NCBI RefSeq assembly: GCF_039544165.1
Contig: NZ_BAABLD010000008.1
Span: forward strand, 1,178,001 to 1,242,000
Direction of reading: 5' to 3'
DNA: 64,000 bases
Origin: Viridibacterium curvum
GTDB lineage: Bacteria > Pseudomonadota > Gammaproteobacteria > Burkholderiales > Rhodocyclaceae
Each line of letters begins with the position of its first letter. The stretch's first letter is position 1. Position numbers and translations under genes: made by a program. A model generated the notes under the pieces. That model ran no database searches. It was not told the origin of the DNA and was given only the letters and a program-made list of their open reading frames with translations. Below, piece after piece: positions 45,140 to 53,919 of this stretch.

Positions 45140-47830
45140 TCAAAGCTTGTCGATCATCTCTCTGGCGTGTGCGGCTGCGGCACCGTTCGGGGCCAGTTCG
45201 AGGTAGGTTCTGAACGACTGCACGGCACGCTTCTTCTCACCCGCCTGCGCCAGCGCGTCGCCGAGGTTGAGGTGGGCCACGGCGCGTGAAGCGTCGAGCT
45301 GGATGGTCTTCTCGAACCAGCGTGCGGCCTCGGCGAATTTCTCCTGCTTGTAGAACACGTAGCCGAGGTTGTTGGCAGCCAGCGCAAAATCCGGTCGCAG
45401 CTTCAGCGCTTCGGTGAAGGCCTCTTCCGCTTCGGCGTACTGTTTCTCGCGATAGGCCAGCAGGCCGCGGTCATTGGCACGCTGGGCCAGCTGGCGTGAC
45501 GATAGGGCGATAACGGGCCCGGCCTTGATTGTGCGGTCCTTGCCCTGCAGGTCGGGCACTACGGCTGCGGGGGCCGAGGCGACCGGTGCTGCGATGGTGG
45601 GCGTGGTGGCTGCAGGCGCTGCGGCGTCGAGCTTGTTATTGAGCGCGATCGCATCACCAGAGAGCTGGTTGGTGCCGGCACTGAGGAATTCTGTTTCCAC
45701 CGGCAGCTCGAAAACGAACTCGCCGCCCTGCGAGCCGGGCAGGCTGCCGAAGGCTGGCGTCTGCTGCGAGACGCCGGACACGGCGGGCGCGATGTAGGCC
45801 GCAAGTTCGGTCGCCGTGATGTAGCCGTCGCCGTTGAGATCGCCCTTGCCGCCCAGCGCCTGCAGCAGCGTCCAGGTGAAGACGGAGTGTCCCTCGGGCC
45901 CGCCGTCCGCGACCAGCTGATCGGCACCGCCCGCCGTCAGCATCTGGCGGCCAATGCGCTTGGCGTTCTCGCGCAGGTAGTTGTTGCCGCCGCGTGTGAG
46001 GGCCAGGCCGCTGTAGCAGGAGTCCATGATGAACAGGGCGTGCTTGGCTGGCAGGCTCTCGGCGATGTTCTGCATCTCGCTCATCGAGATGCCGTCGGTG
46101 GCGAGTTTCTCCGGGTCGGCATCCACCGGAACGATGTAGCCCAGATCGCGGCCCGAGCTGAGCTTGCGCGTCGCACCGTGCCCGGCGAAGAACACCAGCA
46201 CGCGGTCGTTTTTCTGCATCGCCGCGTGGGCCAGCTTGTCGTGGAAGACGGACAGGATGCCATTGCGCGTGGCCTCGGCATTGGTCAGGGTGATCACGCG
46301 TTCCGGCGCAAAGCCGAACTTGCTGGTCAGCGTGTCGCGCAGGGCCTGTGCGTCGCGCACGGCGTACTGCAGGCGCGGCCACTTGCTGTATTCGTCGATG
46401 CCGATGATGACGGCCCAGGACTGGTTGTAGCCCGTCGTCACAGCAGCGCCGGCATCGGCCTTCGCCTTGCCTTTGGGCAGGGCGAGCTTCTCGCCGTCCC
46501 AGCCAGCGAACTGGTAGCCCTCGGCCATCAGGCGATCCAGCACCATCGGCAGGGCCTTCACCGTGCGTTCGTGAATGTCGTGGAACAACACGATGCCGCG
46601 TCCCTCTGCATCGACCGAGCGCAGCACGCGATCCGCAATCGACGATGGCACCGGGTCAGCCCAGTCCAGCGAATCGATGTTCCACATCATCGATTGCAGC
46701 CTGGCGTCCTCCAGCAGCTGCAGGGCTTCCTTGCTGTGTGCGCCGTAGGGGAAGCGGAACAGCGAAGAGCGACCGCCGTCGACCTGCTTGAGCAGCGCGT
46801 CGGCATTTGTCACTTCGGCCTTCAGCGCGTCACCCGTGGTCTTGTTCAGCTGCGCGTGCGAATAGCTGTGGTTGGCCAGCGTGAAACCGTCGGCGGCCAG
46901 TTTGCGTGCGACGCGATAGTGCATGCCCAGCTTCGGTTGGTTACCTTCAATCGTGCCGAGATTGCGACCGACCTGGAAGAAGATGGCGGGCACGCCGTAC
47001 TGCTGCAGGATGGCCTCGATCTCTTCGGTGTAGCGGCCATGCGGGCCATCGTCGAAAGTCAGCACCAGGGTCTTCGGTGGCAGCCCCTTGCCGACGCCCT
47101 CGCTCTGGTTGTCACGCTGCAGCTTGTCGAGCTCGGCCAGCTTCTCGGGCGAGTAGGGCACGACCATCGCGTGCTCCTTGAGGATCTGCGCGCGGTTGTA
47201 GAGTTTGGCCAGCTTGGCGAGGTAGTCGTCCCAGCGCTCGCGCTTGAGCACGATGGCGCGCGATTCGAAGCGGCTGAAGATCTGGCTGATCTCGCGTTCG
47301 TAGTTCTTCTCGATCTCGGCCAAGCCGTCGAGGTCATCGCTGATGCGCTTGTGCAGCTTCACCGCCGGCAGGCTGCCGAGCTTGCTCACTTCGGCCTGCA
47401 GGTCGCGCAGCAACTCGCGAAAGGCGAGGCGGTCGGCATCGAACAGTGCCGGGTCCGACTCCACGTAGTCGAGCAGCTTTTCTACCGCGCCCAGCTGGTT
47501 GGCGGCGACGATGTTGGCCAGTCGCGAAGACAGTGCATCGCTGGCGGCCAGTTTTTCATGGAACAGGGCGCGCGCCACGGCATTGGCATACCCGCGCTCG
47601 ACTTCGGACTGCTTCTTCTCGTCCGCCAGCAGCACGATGATCTGGCGGTACTGCGCCAGCACACCCGCAAAGGCGGTCTGCAGCTGTGCGGCGTCCTCCG
47701 GCTTGCTCGCTGCCACGGTGTCGGCAGGGTGAGCGGGCGCGCTGCCCTGGCGCCACCACAACAGGGCCACAGCCGCAGCGATAACCAGCACCACCAGCGC
47801 TGCGAGCAGGATTCGGGATCGTTTCAGCAT
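45140..47830 (-). CDS. Membrane-anchored polysaccharide deacetylase-caspase-EF-hand-TPR fusion
   Basis: 896 residues. Order: one N-terminal membrane helix (7-26); a helical region (45-245); a NodB polysaccharide deacetylase domain (~253-445) with LTFDDGPHG (Asp260/261), NHSYSH (His321/325), FRFPYG and LFHDIHER; a caspase-like C14 domain (~470-710) with WAVIIGIDEYS, VLVFFAGHGATRK (His551) and FIMDSCYSG (Cys605); within it GDLNGDGYITATEL (664-676), an EF-hand-like calcium loop; a Pro/Ala linker; and three C-terminal TPR units (~775-890). All catalytic residues of both enzymes are present. The topology places these domains in the periplasm. Substrate and trigger are unknown. Confidence 0.85.
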   Translation of the reverse strand: MLKRSRILLAALVVLVIAAAVALLWWRQGSAPAHPADTVAASKPEDAAQLQTAFAGVLAQYRQIIVLLADEKKQSEVERGYANAVARALFHEKLAASDALSSRLANIVAANQLGAVEKLLDYVESDPALFDADRLAFRELLRDLQAEVSKLGSLPAVKLHKRISDDLDGLAEIEKNYEREISQIFSRFESRAIVLKRERWDDYLAKLAKLYNRAQILKEHAMVVPYSPEKLAELDKLQRDNQSEGVGKGLPPKTLVLTFDDGPHGRYTEEIEAILQQYGVPAIFFQVGRNLGTIEGNQPKLGMHYRVARKLAADGFTLANHSYSHAQLNKTTGDALKAEVTNADALLKQVDGGRSSLFRFPYGAHSKEALQLLEDARLQSMMWNIDSLDWADPVPSSIADRVLRSVDAEGRGIVLFHDIHERTVKALPMVLDRLMAEGYQFAGWDGEKLALPKGKAKADAGAAVTTGYNQSWAVIIGIDEYSKWPRLQYAVRDAQALRDTLTSKFGFAPERVITLTNAEATRNGILSVFHDKLAHAAMQKNDRVLVFFAGHGATRKLSSGRDLGYIVPVDADPEKLATDGISMSEMQNIAESLPAKHALFIMDSCYSGLALTRGGNNYLRENAKRIGRQMLTAGGADQLVADGGPEGHSVFTWTLLQALGGKGDLNGDGYITATELAAYIAPAVSGVSQQTPAFGSLPGSQGGEFVFELPVETEFLSAGTNQLSGDAIALNNKLDAAAPAATTPTIAAPVASAPAAVVPDLQGKDRTIKAGPVIALSSRQLAQRANDRGLLAYREKQYAEAEEAFTEALKLRPDFALAANNLGYVFYKQEKFAEAARWFEKTIQLDASRAVAHLNLGDALAQAGEKKRAVQSFRTYLELAPNGAAAAHAREMIDKL

Positions 47831-47951
47831 GGGCGGAGTCCGCGAGAGAGTGGGGAACGGCGCATTCTATGCGTGTGTCGCCTCTCGCTGCACGGCAGCG
47901 GACATGCGGATGGCGTGAAGCCCGCCCGGCGGGACGTGCGTCCGGCGGGCG

Positions 47952-48350
47952 TCAGACGGCGGAAGGGATTTCGTCGAGCGTGCCCTCACTGCGGCAGTAG
48001 CGCACGAGGTTCAACAGCTCGGCTTCGGCCGCTTCGCGCAACTCGGGGAAGTTCAGCCAGTACGACGATTTCCAGCCCTTGGGCGCCAGCACGTAATCGG
48101 CGACCAGCTTGTCGTTATTCACCTGGTAGTAAATGTGATGCTTGGCGTTACCTTCCTTGAGCACGAAGGTGACATGCGCATCGGAGTAGCTGCCCTGATG
48201 CGAGGGTTTGGATGCGATCAGGTGCAGGTCGCTCAGCTTGGCGGATTTGACGCCGGTAAAGCCCAGCATCGCTTTTTTCCAGTCACCGCCGCGATCCACG
48301 CGGGTCGGAATGTAGGCCCATTTGTCACTCAGGGATTTGTAGCGCGCCAT
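47952..48350 (-). CDS. Hypothetical protein, 132 residues
   Basis: Begins at ATG 48350 (MARYKSLSDKWAYIPTRVDR). No signal peptide or membrane helix. Mixed alpha/beta content with HVTFVLKEGNAKHHIYYQVN and ADYVLAPKGWKSSYWLNFP. Family not recognised. It is bordered by the deacetylase-caspase gene (start 121 nt away) and by a cupin gene, all on the same strand, but gaps are too large to call an operon. Confidence 0.55.
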   Translation of the reverse strand: MARYKSLSDKWAYIPTRVDRGGDWKKAMLGFTGVKSAKLSDLHLIASKPSHQGSYSDAHVTFVLKEGNAKHHIYYQVNNDKLVADYVLAPKGWKSSYWLNFPELREAAEAELLNLVRYCRSEGTLDEIPSAV

Positions 48351-48482
48351 GTGATTCTCCGTGAAACAGACGGTTGCGATGCGCCCCGGGGCCGGGGGAT
48401 CGATTCTGCAGGGTGACACATACTGCAGGGGCGCATGCGACGCGGTCAACGGCCCGGAAGTACACCGGGCGCCGGCCCGACT

Positions 48483-48872
48483 TCAGCCAGCTTCCGGCTC
48501 GCAATCTTCGTAAGCCGACTTCACGAAGCGCGGCGTGCATAGCGCGAGAAACACCAGTTCATTACCACTCGTATTGCGGATGCGCTGCGCGCAGCCCGGC
48601 GGAATCAGCACCACATCGCCGGGCGCCACTGCTTGCTGCAGCGTCGGGTTGCCGGGGGGGCCGAGTTCCACGACACCGGTGCCGGACTGTATGACGTAGC
48701 GCTCGGCAATGCCGCGCAGACGATGCCAGCGCGTGACGCCGCCGGCACGCAGGCGGGCCCGCGCAATCGACAGCGCCGGGTCGCCCGAGGTGTTGAGCAT
48801 TTCGAGGATGAAACAGCCTTCTGCGAACCAGTATTCGCTGTCGGTATCGAGGGGGAGGATGCGTGGTTGCAT
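48483..48872 (-). CDS. Small cupin-domain protein
   Basis: 129 residues from ATG 48872. A single cupin: LRAGGVTRWHRLRGIAERYV, then GTGVVELG and APGDVVLIPPGCAQRIRNTS, with His and Arg at metal or ligand positions (WH..R...ERY). Upstream in-frame codons to 48947 do not resemble the family. Such small cupins are often sugar-isomerase or mannose-6-phosphate-type proteins, or regulators of unknown ligand. The promoter region (142 nt) is shared with the divergent yebC-like gene. Confidence 0.75.
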   Translation of the reverse strand: MQPRILPLDTDSEYWFAEGCFILEMLNTSGDPALSIARARLRAGGVTRWHRLRGIAERYVIQSGTGVVELGPPGNPTLQQAVAPGDVVLIPPGCAQRIRNTSGNELVFLALCTPRFVKSAYEDCEPEAG

Positions 48873-49014
48873 GGGCGTAGTGTCGCAGGAAAATGCCGCA
48901 CGAAAATGTCGCATGAAGAGGTTTCGCGACACCACCCAGCGATCCATTCAGCCTCGCCGCGTCCCGGTAGAATGTGCGTCTCGCATCGAATACAGCCAGT
49001 TACCGGAGACCGCC

Positions 49015-49728
49015 ATGGGCGCACAGTGGAAAGCCAAGCATAAAGACATCGCCGCCAACGCCAAGGGCAAGATCTTCGGCAAGCTCGTCAAGGAAATCCT
49101 CGTTGCCGCGCGCAGCGGCGCTGACCCGGCGATGAACTCGCGCCTGCGTCTGGCCGTCGAGCAGGCCCGCAAGGCCTCGATGCCCAAGGACACGCTGGAG
49201 CGCGCGATCAAGCGTGGTGCCGGCCTGACCGATGAGCCGGTGAGCTTCGAACACGTCATTTACGAAGGCTTCGCGCCGCACCAGGTGGCGGTGATGGTCG
49301 AATGCCTCACTGACAACGTGCGCCGCACAGCGCCCGAAATGCGCGTGCTGTTCCGGAAGGGACAGCTCGGCACCTCCGGCTCGGTCGCCTGGGATTTCGA
49401 CCACCTCGGCATGATCGAGGCCGAGCCCACAGACAAGGGCGCGGACCCCGAAGAGGCCGCCATCGAAGCCGGTGCGCAGGACCTCGAACCCGGCTCGGAA
49501 GAGGGTACGACCCTGTTCTACACCGAACCGACAGAACTGGACCTCGTCAGCAAGGCGCTTGCCGGTCACGGCTTCAATGTGTTGTCCGCCAAGCTCGGTT
49601 ACAAGCCCAAGAATCCGGTCAGCGCCGCCAGCCTGAGCGCCGAGGCGCTTGAAGAGGTGGAAGCCTTCCTGGCCGCCATCGACGAGCACGACGATGTGCA
49701 GAACGTCTACGTGGCGCTGAGCGCCTGA
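49015..49728 (+). CDS. yebC: YebC/PmpR family transcriptional regulator
   Basis: 237 residues from ATG 49015 (MGAQWKAKHKDIAANAKGKI). The N-terminal Lys-rich helix block, LAVEQARKASMPKDTLERAI, and the C-terminal QDLEPGSEEGTTLFYTEP and LGYKPKNPV match the YebC/TACO1 family, found in nearly all bacteria; recent work links it to ribosome function on proline stretches, and PmpR to quorum-sensing repression. The variant GAQWKAKHKDI (instead of GHSKWANIKHRK) is the YeeN-like subgroup. Confidence 0.93.
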   Translation: MGAQWKAKHKDIAANAKGKIFGKLVKEILVAARSGADPAMNSRLRLAVEQARKASMPKDTLERAIKRGAGLTDEPVSFEHVIYEGFAPHQVAVMVECLTDNVRRTAPEMRVLFRKGQLGTSGSVAWDFDHLGMIEAEPTDKGADPEEAAIEAGAQDLEPGSEEGTTLFYTEPTELDLVSKALAGHGFNVLSAKLGYKPKNPVSAASLSAEALEEVEAFLAAIDEHDDVQNVYVALSA

Positions 49729-49954
49729 AGATTCCCTGTGTCATGCAGGCGTGACATGACGGCGGTCGGGGCTGGCTGAACACTCGCGACTCTGACGGCT
49801 ATAGCCAGCAATTGAAGGGGGTGTCGAAATCGCCGTGCTAGTATTTTTGAGCCAGCATTTCTCCCCGTCGGCGCCGGCCCGGCAGCGCTTGTTTCCTGTC
49901 TTTCCGGGCCCCGGCCGCCACTCGCTCCAACACCTGCACGAACGAGAGATCATC

Positions 49955-50611
49955 ATGTCACTACGCATCAACGATATCGCCCCCGATTTCAGTGCCAACA
50001 CGACGCAAGGCCCGATCAAGTTCCACGAATGGATCGGCGACCAGTGGGCCATCCTGTTCTCGCACCCCAAGGATTTCACCCCGGTGTGCACCACCGAGCT
50101 GGGCTACATGGCGAAGATCGAACCCGAGTTCACCAAGCGCAATGCCAAGCTCATCGGCCTCTCCATCGACCCGGTCGAGAACCACGAAAAGTGGTCGGCC
50201 GACATCGAGGAAACGCAGGGTGCCAAGGTCAGATACCCCATGATCGGCGACACGGATCTCGCCGTCGCCAAGCTCTACAACATGCTGCCCGCTGACGAGG
50301 CCGGCACCTCGGAAGGCCGCACCGCCGCCACCAATGCCACCGTGCGTTCGGTGTTCATCATCGGTCCGGACAAGAAGATCAAGCTGATGCTCACCTACCC
50401 GATGACTACCGGCCGCAACTTCGACGAGATCCTGCGCGTGCTCGACTCCATGCAGCTCACGGCAAAGCACCGCGTCGCCACGCCGGTGAACTGGAAGCAC
50501 GGCGATGACGTCATCATCACCACGGCCGTGTCGAACGAAGAGGCCGACAAGCTCTTCCCCGGCTACAAGACCATCAAGCCCTATCTGCGCACCACCAGGC
50601 AACCGGGTTGA
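49955..50611 (+). CDS. 1-Cys peroxiredoxin (Prx6-like)
   Basis: 218 residues from ATG 49955, with GAGAG just upstream. The peroxidatic Cys lies in SHPKDFTPVCTTELGYMAKI (about residue 46), preceded by PDFSANTTQGPIKFHEWIGD. The long C-terminal domain (ATPVNWKHGDDVIITTAVSN) is Prx6-like, which typically lacks the resolving Cys. It detoxifies peroxides in the cytoplasm. A strong terminator follows at 50663-50690. Confidence 0.93.
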   Translation: MSLRINDIAPDFSANTTQGPIKFHEWIGDQWAILFSHPKDFTPVCTTELGYMAKIEPEFTKRNAKLIGLSIDPVENHEKWSADIEETQGAKVRYPMIGDTDLAVAKLYNMLPADEAGTSEGRTAATNATVRSVFIIGPDKKIKLMLTYPMTTGRNFDEILRVLDSMQLTAKHRVATPVNWKHGDDVIITTAVSNEEADKLFPGYKTIKPYLRTTRQPG

Positions 50612-50662
50612 TCGCCAGGGCAGTTTTCGGCAGGCATTGACGCTTGCCGCCGCCCCCGGAAA

Positions 50663-50690
50663 CGCACGCCGCAGAACGGCGTGCGTTTTT
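50663..50690 (+). terminator. Rho-independent terminator after peroxiredoxin gene
   Basis: CGCACGCCG (50663-50671) pairs with CGGCGTGCG (50677-50685), followed by TTTTT (50686-50690). Confidence 0.9.
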
Positions 50691-50741
50691 CTTTGGGCGA
50701 GCCTGTACGATGCCGTCGTTCATTGAGCAAGGCTTTACGGT

Positions 50742-52769
50742 TTGAGATCTGATTTCGACGTTCCGCGTGACAACAGGCGACTGGGTCTGGCGGTCCTGGC
50801 GTCCCTGCTGGTGCACGCCCTGTTGCTGGCCCTCGGGTTCGGCGGTGCGGGGCTGGGCCTGTCGGCCGTCGAGCGCCGGTTCGATACGCTGCGAGCCGTT
50901 CTGGTCACGACGGCCGTGGAGCCCGAGTCCCCGGACGCGCAGATCGTCATGCCACACGAGAGTGCCGAGCGCGGAGCTGCGCCACCTGTAGAGAAGCGCG
51001 TCGATGTGGCGCCAGAGGTTCCCGCAGTGGCTGTCGTCGCCGAGCAGGCGCCCGTGCTGGTGGCTGAGCGTTCTGAAGCCAGCATCCGTGTTGAACCCGG
51101 CAATGCGCCGCTGCGACAACCTGAACCCATCATCGAGCAAAGTGCGCCCGAGCCTGAGGCCGAGCGCGTGCGGCGCGCAGAAGCCGAGGCGGCTGAACGC
51201 AGGCGGGTGGCACTTGAAGCCGAGCGCCTGGAAGCGGCAAAGCAAGAACAGGCGCGTCTGGAAGTGGCGCGCATCGAGGCGGCAAAACGCGAGGCAGAGC
51301 GACTGGAGGCCGCACGGCTTGAGGCTGTGCGACAGGAGCAACTCAAGCAGGAGCTGGCACGCCAGGAGGCAGCCAGACTGGCGGCGGTGAGGCAGGAACA
51401 GGAACGCGCTGAAGCGCAGCGGCTCGAATACGAGCGCCAGGAAATCGCACGCCTGGAGATCTTGCGTCAGGAGCGGAGCAGGCAGGAGCAGCTGCAGCGC
51501 GAGCGTGCGCAGCAGGAGGCGGCGAAACAGGAAGCAGCAAGGCAGGAGGCAGCAAGGCAGGAGGCAGCGCGCCTTGAGCAAGCGCGCACCGAAGCAGCCC
51601 GGCGCGAAGCCGAACGCCTTGAAGCTGCACGTCAGGAAGCGGCTCGCCTCGAAAAGCTGCGCCAGGAGCAGGCACAACGCGAAAAGGCCTTGCAGGAAGC
51701 CGCACAGGCCGAAGCTGCGCGTCAGACCGCAGCCCGACTGGAGCAGGAGCGGGCCGATGCGGCGCGCAAGGAAGCGGAACGTATCGAGGCCGCCAGACAG
51801 GAGACCGCCAGGCTGGAGAGGGCGCGACAGGACCAACTGCAACGCGAGCGTGTGCTGCAGGAAGCGGCAAGGCTGGAAGCAGCGCGACAAGCCGCTGCAC
51901 GACTGGAGCAGGAGCGCGCCGACGCCGCGCGCAAGGAGGCCGAGCGTCTCGAAGCGGCGAGACAGGAAGCGATAAAACAGGAAGTCGCGAGACAGGAGGC
52001 CTTGAAGCAAGAGGCTTTGAGGCATGAGCGCGCCAGGCAGGAGCAGGCACAGCGCGAGCTCGCCCAGCAGGAGGCCGCGCGTATCGAAGCCGCACGGCAG
52101 TCTGCGGTGCAAGAGGCTGCAAGGCAGGAGGCGGCCCGCAAGGAGGCCGCGCGACTCGAGGCGCTACGACAGGAGAGGGCTTTGCTCGAAGTGGCGCGTC
52201 TTGCCGCCTTGCAGGAAACGGCGAGACAGGAGGCGGCCAGACAGGAGGCGGCACGTCAGGAACGTGCCCGGCAGGAAAAGGCGCAGCGCGAGCTGGCTGA
52301 ACAGGAGGCCGCGCGCGAGGCACGGCTCAAGGCCATCGGTCGTCAGCTCGATGAAGAGGCCGCGCGACGGGACGCGGCATCGCGCGCCAGTACGACTACG
52401 TTGCCTCTGTCCTATGGTGTGCGCCGTGCGAGGCTCTTCGGGCGCAGCGATGCCAACACCGATCTCGTCCTCTACGCCGAAGCCTGGGCCCGCAAGATCC
52501 AGCTCAACACCGCCATCGAGAAAGTGCGTGACATCGCAAAGCAGCCACACGTGCACCCGCTCATCACCGTGGCCATTCGCGCCGACGGCTCGGTCGAATC
52601 GGTGACCTTTGTTACCTCCAGTGGCGTGCCCGCCATCGATGAATCGATACGACAGATCATCAAGGGCGCTGCGCCGTATGCCGCGTTCCCGTCAGCCTTG
52701 AGCCGTGACTACGATGTCGTCGAGATACGCCGCAGCTGGATATTCGACACGGCCGTGCGCCTGGAGTGA
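50742..52769 (+). CDS. TolA/TonB-like protein with giant Glu/Ala/Arg coiled coil
   Basis: 675 residues from TTG 50742 (no in-frame ATG precedes the membrane helix). One N-terminal helix (~14-36, LGLAVLASLLVHALLLALGF) anchors it in the inner membrane. A Pro/Glu region follows, then ~420 residues (about 138-560) made almost only of Glu, Ala, Arg, Gln and Leu in EAARQEAAR-type repeats, likely one long helix. The C-terminal ~95 residues (VHPLITVAIRADGSVESVTF, RSWIFDTAV) are a TonB/TolA C-terminal domain. The helix would span the periplasm. A lone TonB-like protein without ExbBD nearby; its outer-membrane partner is unknown. Confidence 0.8.
   Translation: MRSDFDVPRDNRRLGLAVLASLLVHALLLALGFGGAGLGLSAVERRFDTLRAVLVTTAVEPESPDAQIVMPHESAERGAAPPVEKRVDVAPEVPAVAVVAEQAPVLVAERSEASIRVEPGNAPLRQPEPIIEQSAPEPEAERVRRAEAEAAERRRVALEAERLEAAKQEQARLEVARIEAAKREAERLEAARLEAVRQEQLKQELARQEAARLAAVRQEQERAEAQRLEYERQEIARLEILRQERSRQEQLQRERAQQEAAKQEAARQEAARQEAARLEQARTEAARREAERLEAARQEAARLEKLRQEQAQREKALQEAAQAEAARQTAARLEQERADAARKEAERIEAARQETARLERARQDQLQRERVLQEAARLEAARQAAARLEQERADAARKEAERLEAARQEAIKQEVARQEALKQEALRHERARQEQAQRELAQQEAARIEAARQSAVQEAARQEAARKEAARLEALRQERALLEVARLAALQETARQEAARQEAARQERARQEKAQRELAEQEAAREARLKAIGRQLDEEAARRDAASRASTTTLPLSYGVRRARLFGRSDANTDLVLYAEAWARKIQLNTAIEKVRDIAKQPHVHPLITVAIRADGSVESVTFVTSSGVPAIDESIRQIIKGAAPYAAFPSALSRDYDVVEIRRSWIFDTAVRLE
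51160..52330 (+). repeat. Degenerate tandem repeats encoding EAARQEA units
   Basis: Within the TolA/TonB-like gene, units such as CAGGAGGCAGCAAGGCAGGA (around 51543-51562) repeat with synonymous variation for more than 1 kb. Two long blocks (near 51730-51800 and 51898-51970) both encode RLEQERADAARKEAER, so a larger segment was duplicated. Length polymorphism between strains is expected. Confidence 0.85.
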
Positions 52770-52852
52770 TGCGGCGCCCCGACTGCTGCAACGCGGATCG
52801 GTATCGGGGCACACATTTCACTTGTCCTTGTTCAACATGAAGCGCTGAGAGT

Positions 52853-52878
52853 AAAAAAAGCCAGCGAGAACCGCCGGC
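52853..52878 (-). terminator. Terminator of the tautomerase gene
   Basis: On the minus strand GCCGGCG (52872-52878) pairs imperfectly with CGCTGGC (52860-52866), followed by seven T residues (52853-52859). Confidence 0.75.
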
Positions 52879-52990
52879 GCTAGGACTCTCTGTGATCCGG
52901 CAGGTGAGCGACCACGCTCGCCACGCGAAGACAGTTCTTCCTCAACAAACGCCGATCACTACAGGTCTGGAGAAGTGCGCTTCCGCCCTC

Positions 52991-53386
52991 TCAGCCTGGA
53001 TGCTGATAGCGCGCCTCCTGCGTGCGGCCGCCATAGCCGTACGAAGCAGCCCGCACATCCTGCACGTGGATGTAGCTCTCTTCGTGCAGATTGCCGAGGA
53101 TGGCCGCAAAACCTGCAAAGGCTTCACGGATGTACTGCGCCTTCTCGTCCTTGGTGTTGGTCTCGTCGGTGATGTGTATGTCGAAGTAGAAGCTGTTCTT
53201 GCCGTGCTCGCTGAGCGGGCGGCCAGCGATCAGCCAGTCGTCGTGAGCGACGTAGTCAATGACGATGGCCGTGACATCGCGCTTCTTGCGCAGGATGCGT
53301 GAGGTGAGGTCAAGCAGCAGATCGGCGATGCGCCGCGTGAGCTCGGGGGATTTTGTGGCGCTGACTTTTACATTGAGTATGGGCAT
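52991..53386 (-). CDS. Tautomerase-like protein
   Basis: 131 residues from ATG 53386, with AAGGAG close upstream. The Met is followed by Pro2 (MPILNVKVSATKSPELTRRI), the catalytic N-terminal proline of the tautomerase superfamily, and LDLTSRILRKKRDVTAIVID is the typical first repeat. Length corresponds to a fused or extended 4-oxalocrotonate-tautomerase-like protein. An operator-like site lies directly upstream of its ribosome site and is shared with the marR gene, so it is probably a target of that regulator. Substrate unknown. Confidence 0.85.
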   Translation of the reverse strand: MPILNVKVSATKSPELTRRIADLLLDLTSRILRKKRDVTAIVIDYVAHDDWLIAGRPLSEHGKNSFYFDIHITDETNTKDEKAQYIREAFAGFAAILGNLHEESYIHVQDVRAASYGYGGRTQEARYQHPG

Positions 53387-53398
53387 GGCGATCTCCTT

Positions 53399-53415
53399 TT
53401 GATTAGCAATACAAC
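53399..53415. promoter_or_regulatory. Operator-like site upstream of the tautomerase gene
   Basis: TTGATTAGCAATACAAC lies 13 nt upstream of the tautomerase start. It differs by one base from the site at 53869-53885. The core ATTAGCAAT is an inverted repeat, and TTG/CAA close the ends; a MarR dimer site is plausible. Confidence 0.6.
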
Positions 53416-53432
53416 TAAAAGCCCAAAAATTT

Positions 53433-53849
53433 TTACTCGAGGTTTGAGCGGATGCCTCGCAGGCCGGCAACGACTGCATCGAAGTGTTGTGCACCCAGCT
53501 CGCGCTTGAGTCGACGCGTCACCTCGCCGCTGGCAGCATTGATCGCATCACGCAGACGCACCGCCTGCGTGGTAGGAAAAATCGCCTGTTCGCGGCCATC
53601 ATTCTCGGTGCTGTGGCGCTCGATGAGCCCGAGCTTCTGCAAACCGTCCAGCGTACGCGTGGCGGTGGCGCGGGCAATGGTGAGCTCGTCCGCCAGTTCG
53701 CGTTGCAGCAGGCCGGGTTTCTCCAGCACGACACGCAGCATGAAGGCCTGTGCGGGTGTCAGACCGAACGGCGCGAAAGCCTGTGTCCACAAGCGCTCAA
53801 GCAGACGTGCAAGCGCCGTGGTGTTGAAGTAGAGACATTGCTCGAACAT
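53433..53849 (-). CDS. MarR-family transcriptional regulator
   Basis: 138 residues. The winged-helix core reads FMLRVVLEKPGLLQRELADE, then LTIARATATRTLDGLQKLGL and IERHSTENDGREQAIFPT, the recognition helix and wing of MarR. It probably represses itself and the downstream tautomerase gene, since near-identical 17-nt sites lie upstream of both. The inducer is unknown. Confidence 0.92.
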   Translation of the reverse strand: MFEQCLYFNTTALARLLERLWTQAFAPFGLTPAQAFMLRVVLEKPGLLQRELADELTIARATATRTLDGLQKLGLIERHSTENDGREQAIFPTTQAVRLRDAINAASGEVTRRLKRELGAQHFDAVVAGLRGIRSNLE

Positions 53850-53868
53850 GGACTCATGCTAGATCACG

Positions 53869-53885
53869 TTGATTAGCAATGCAAC
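53869..53885. promoter_or_regulatory. Operator-like site upstream of marR-type gene
   Basis: TTGATTAGCAATGCAAC, 20-36 nt upstream of the regulator's ATG, is a near-copy of the 53399-53415 site (16 of 17 bases). Position over the promoter fits autoregulation. Confidence 0.6.
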
Positions 53886-53919
53886 CATATGGGCGACAGT
53901 GCAGCGTCGCACGTTAGCT

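Noticed and set aside
51160..52330. Repeats as a CRISPR array or satellite
   Set aside because: The repeats are in frame throughout, encode a coiled coil, and have no spacers of constant length.
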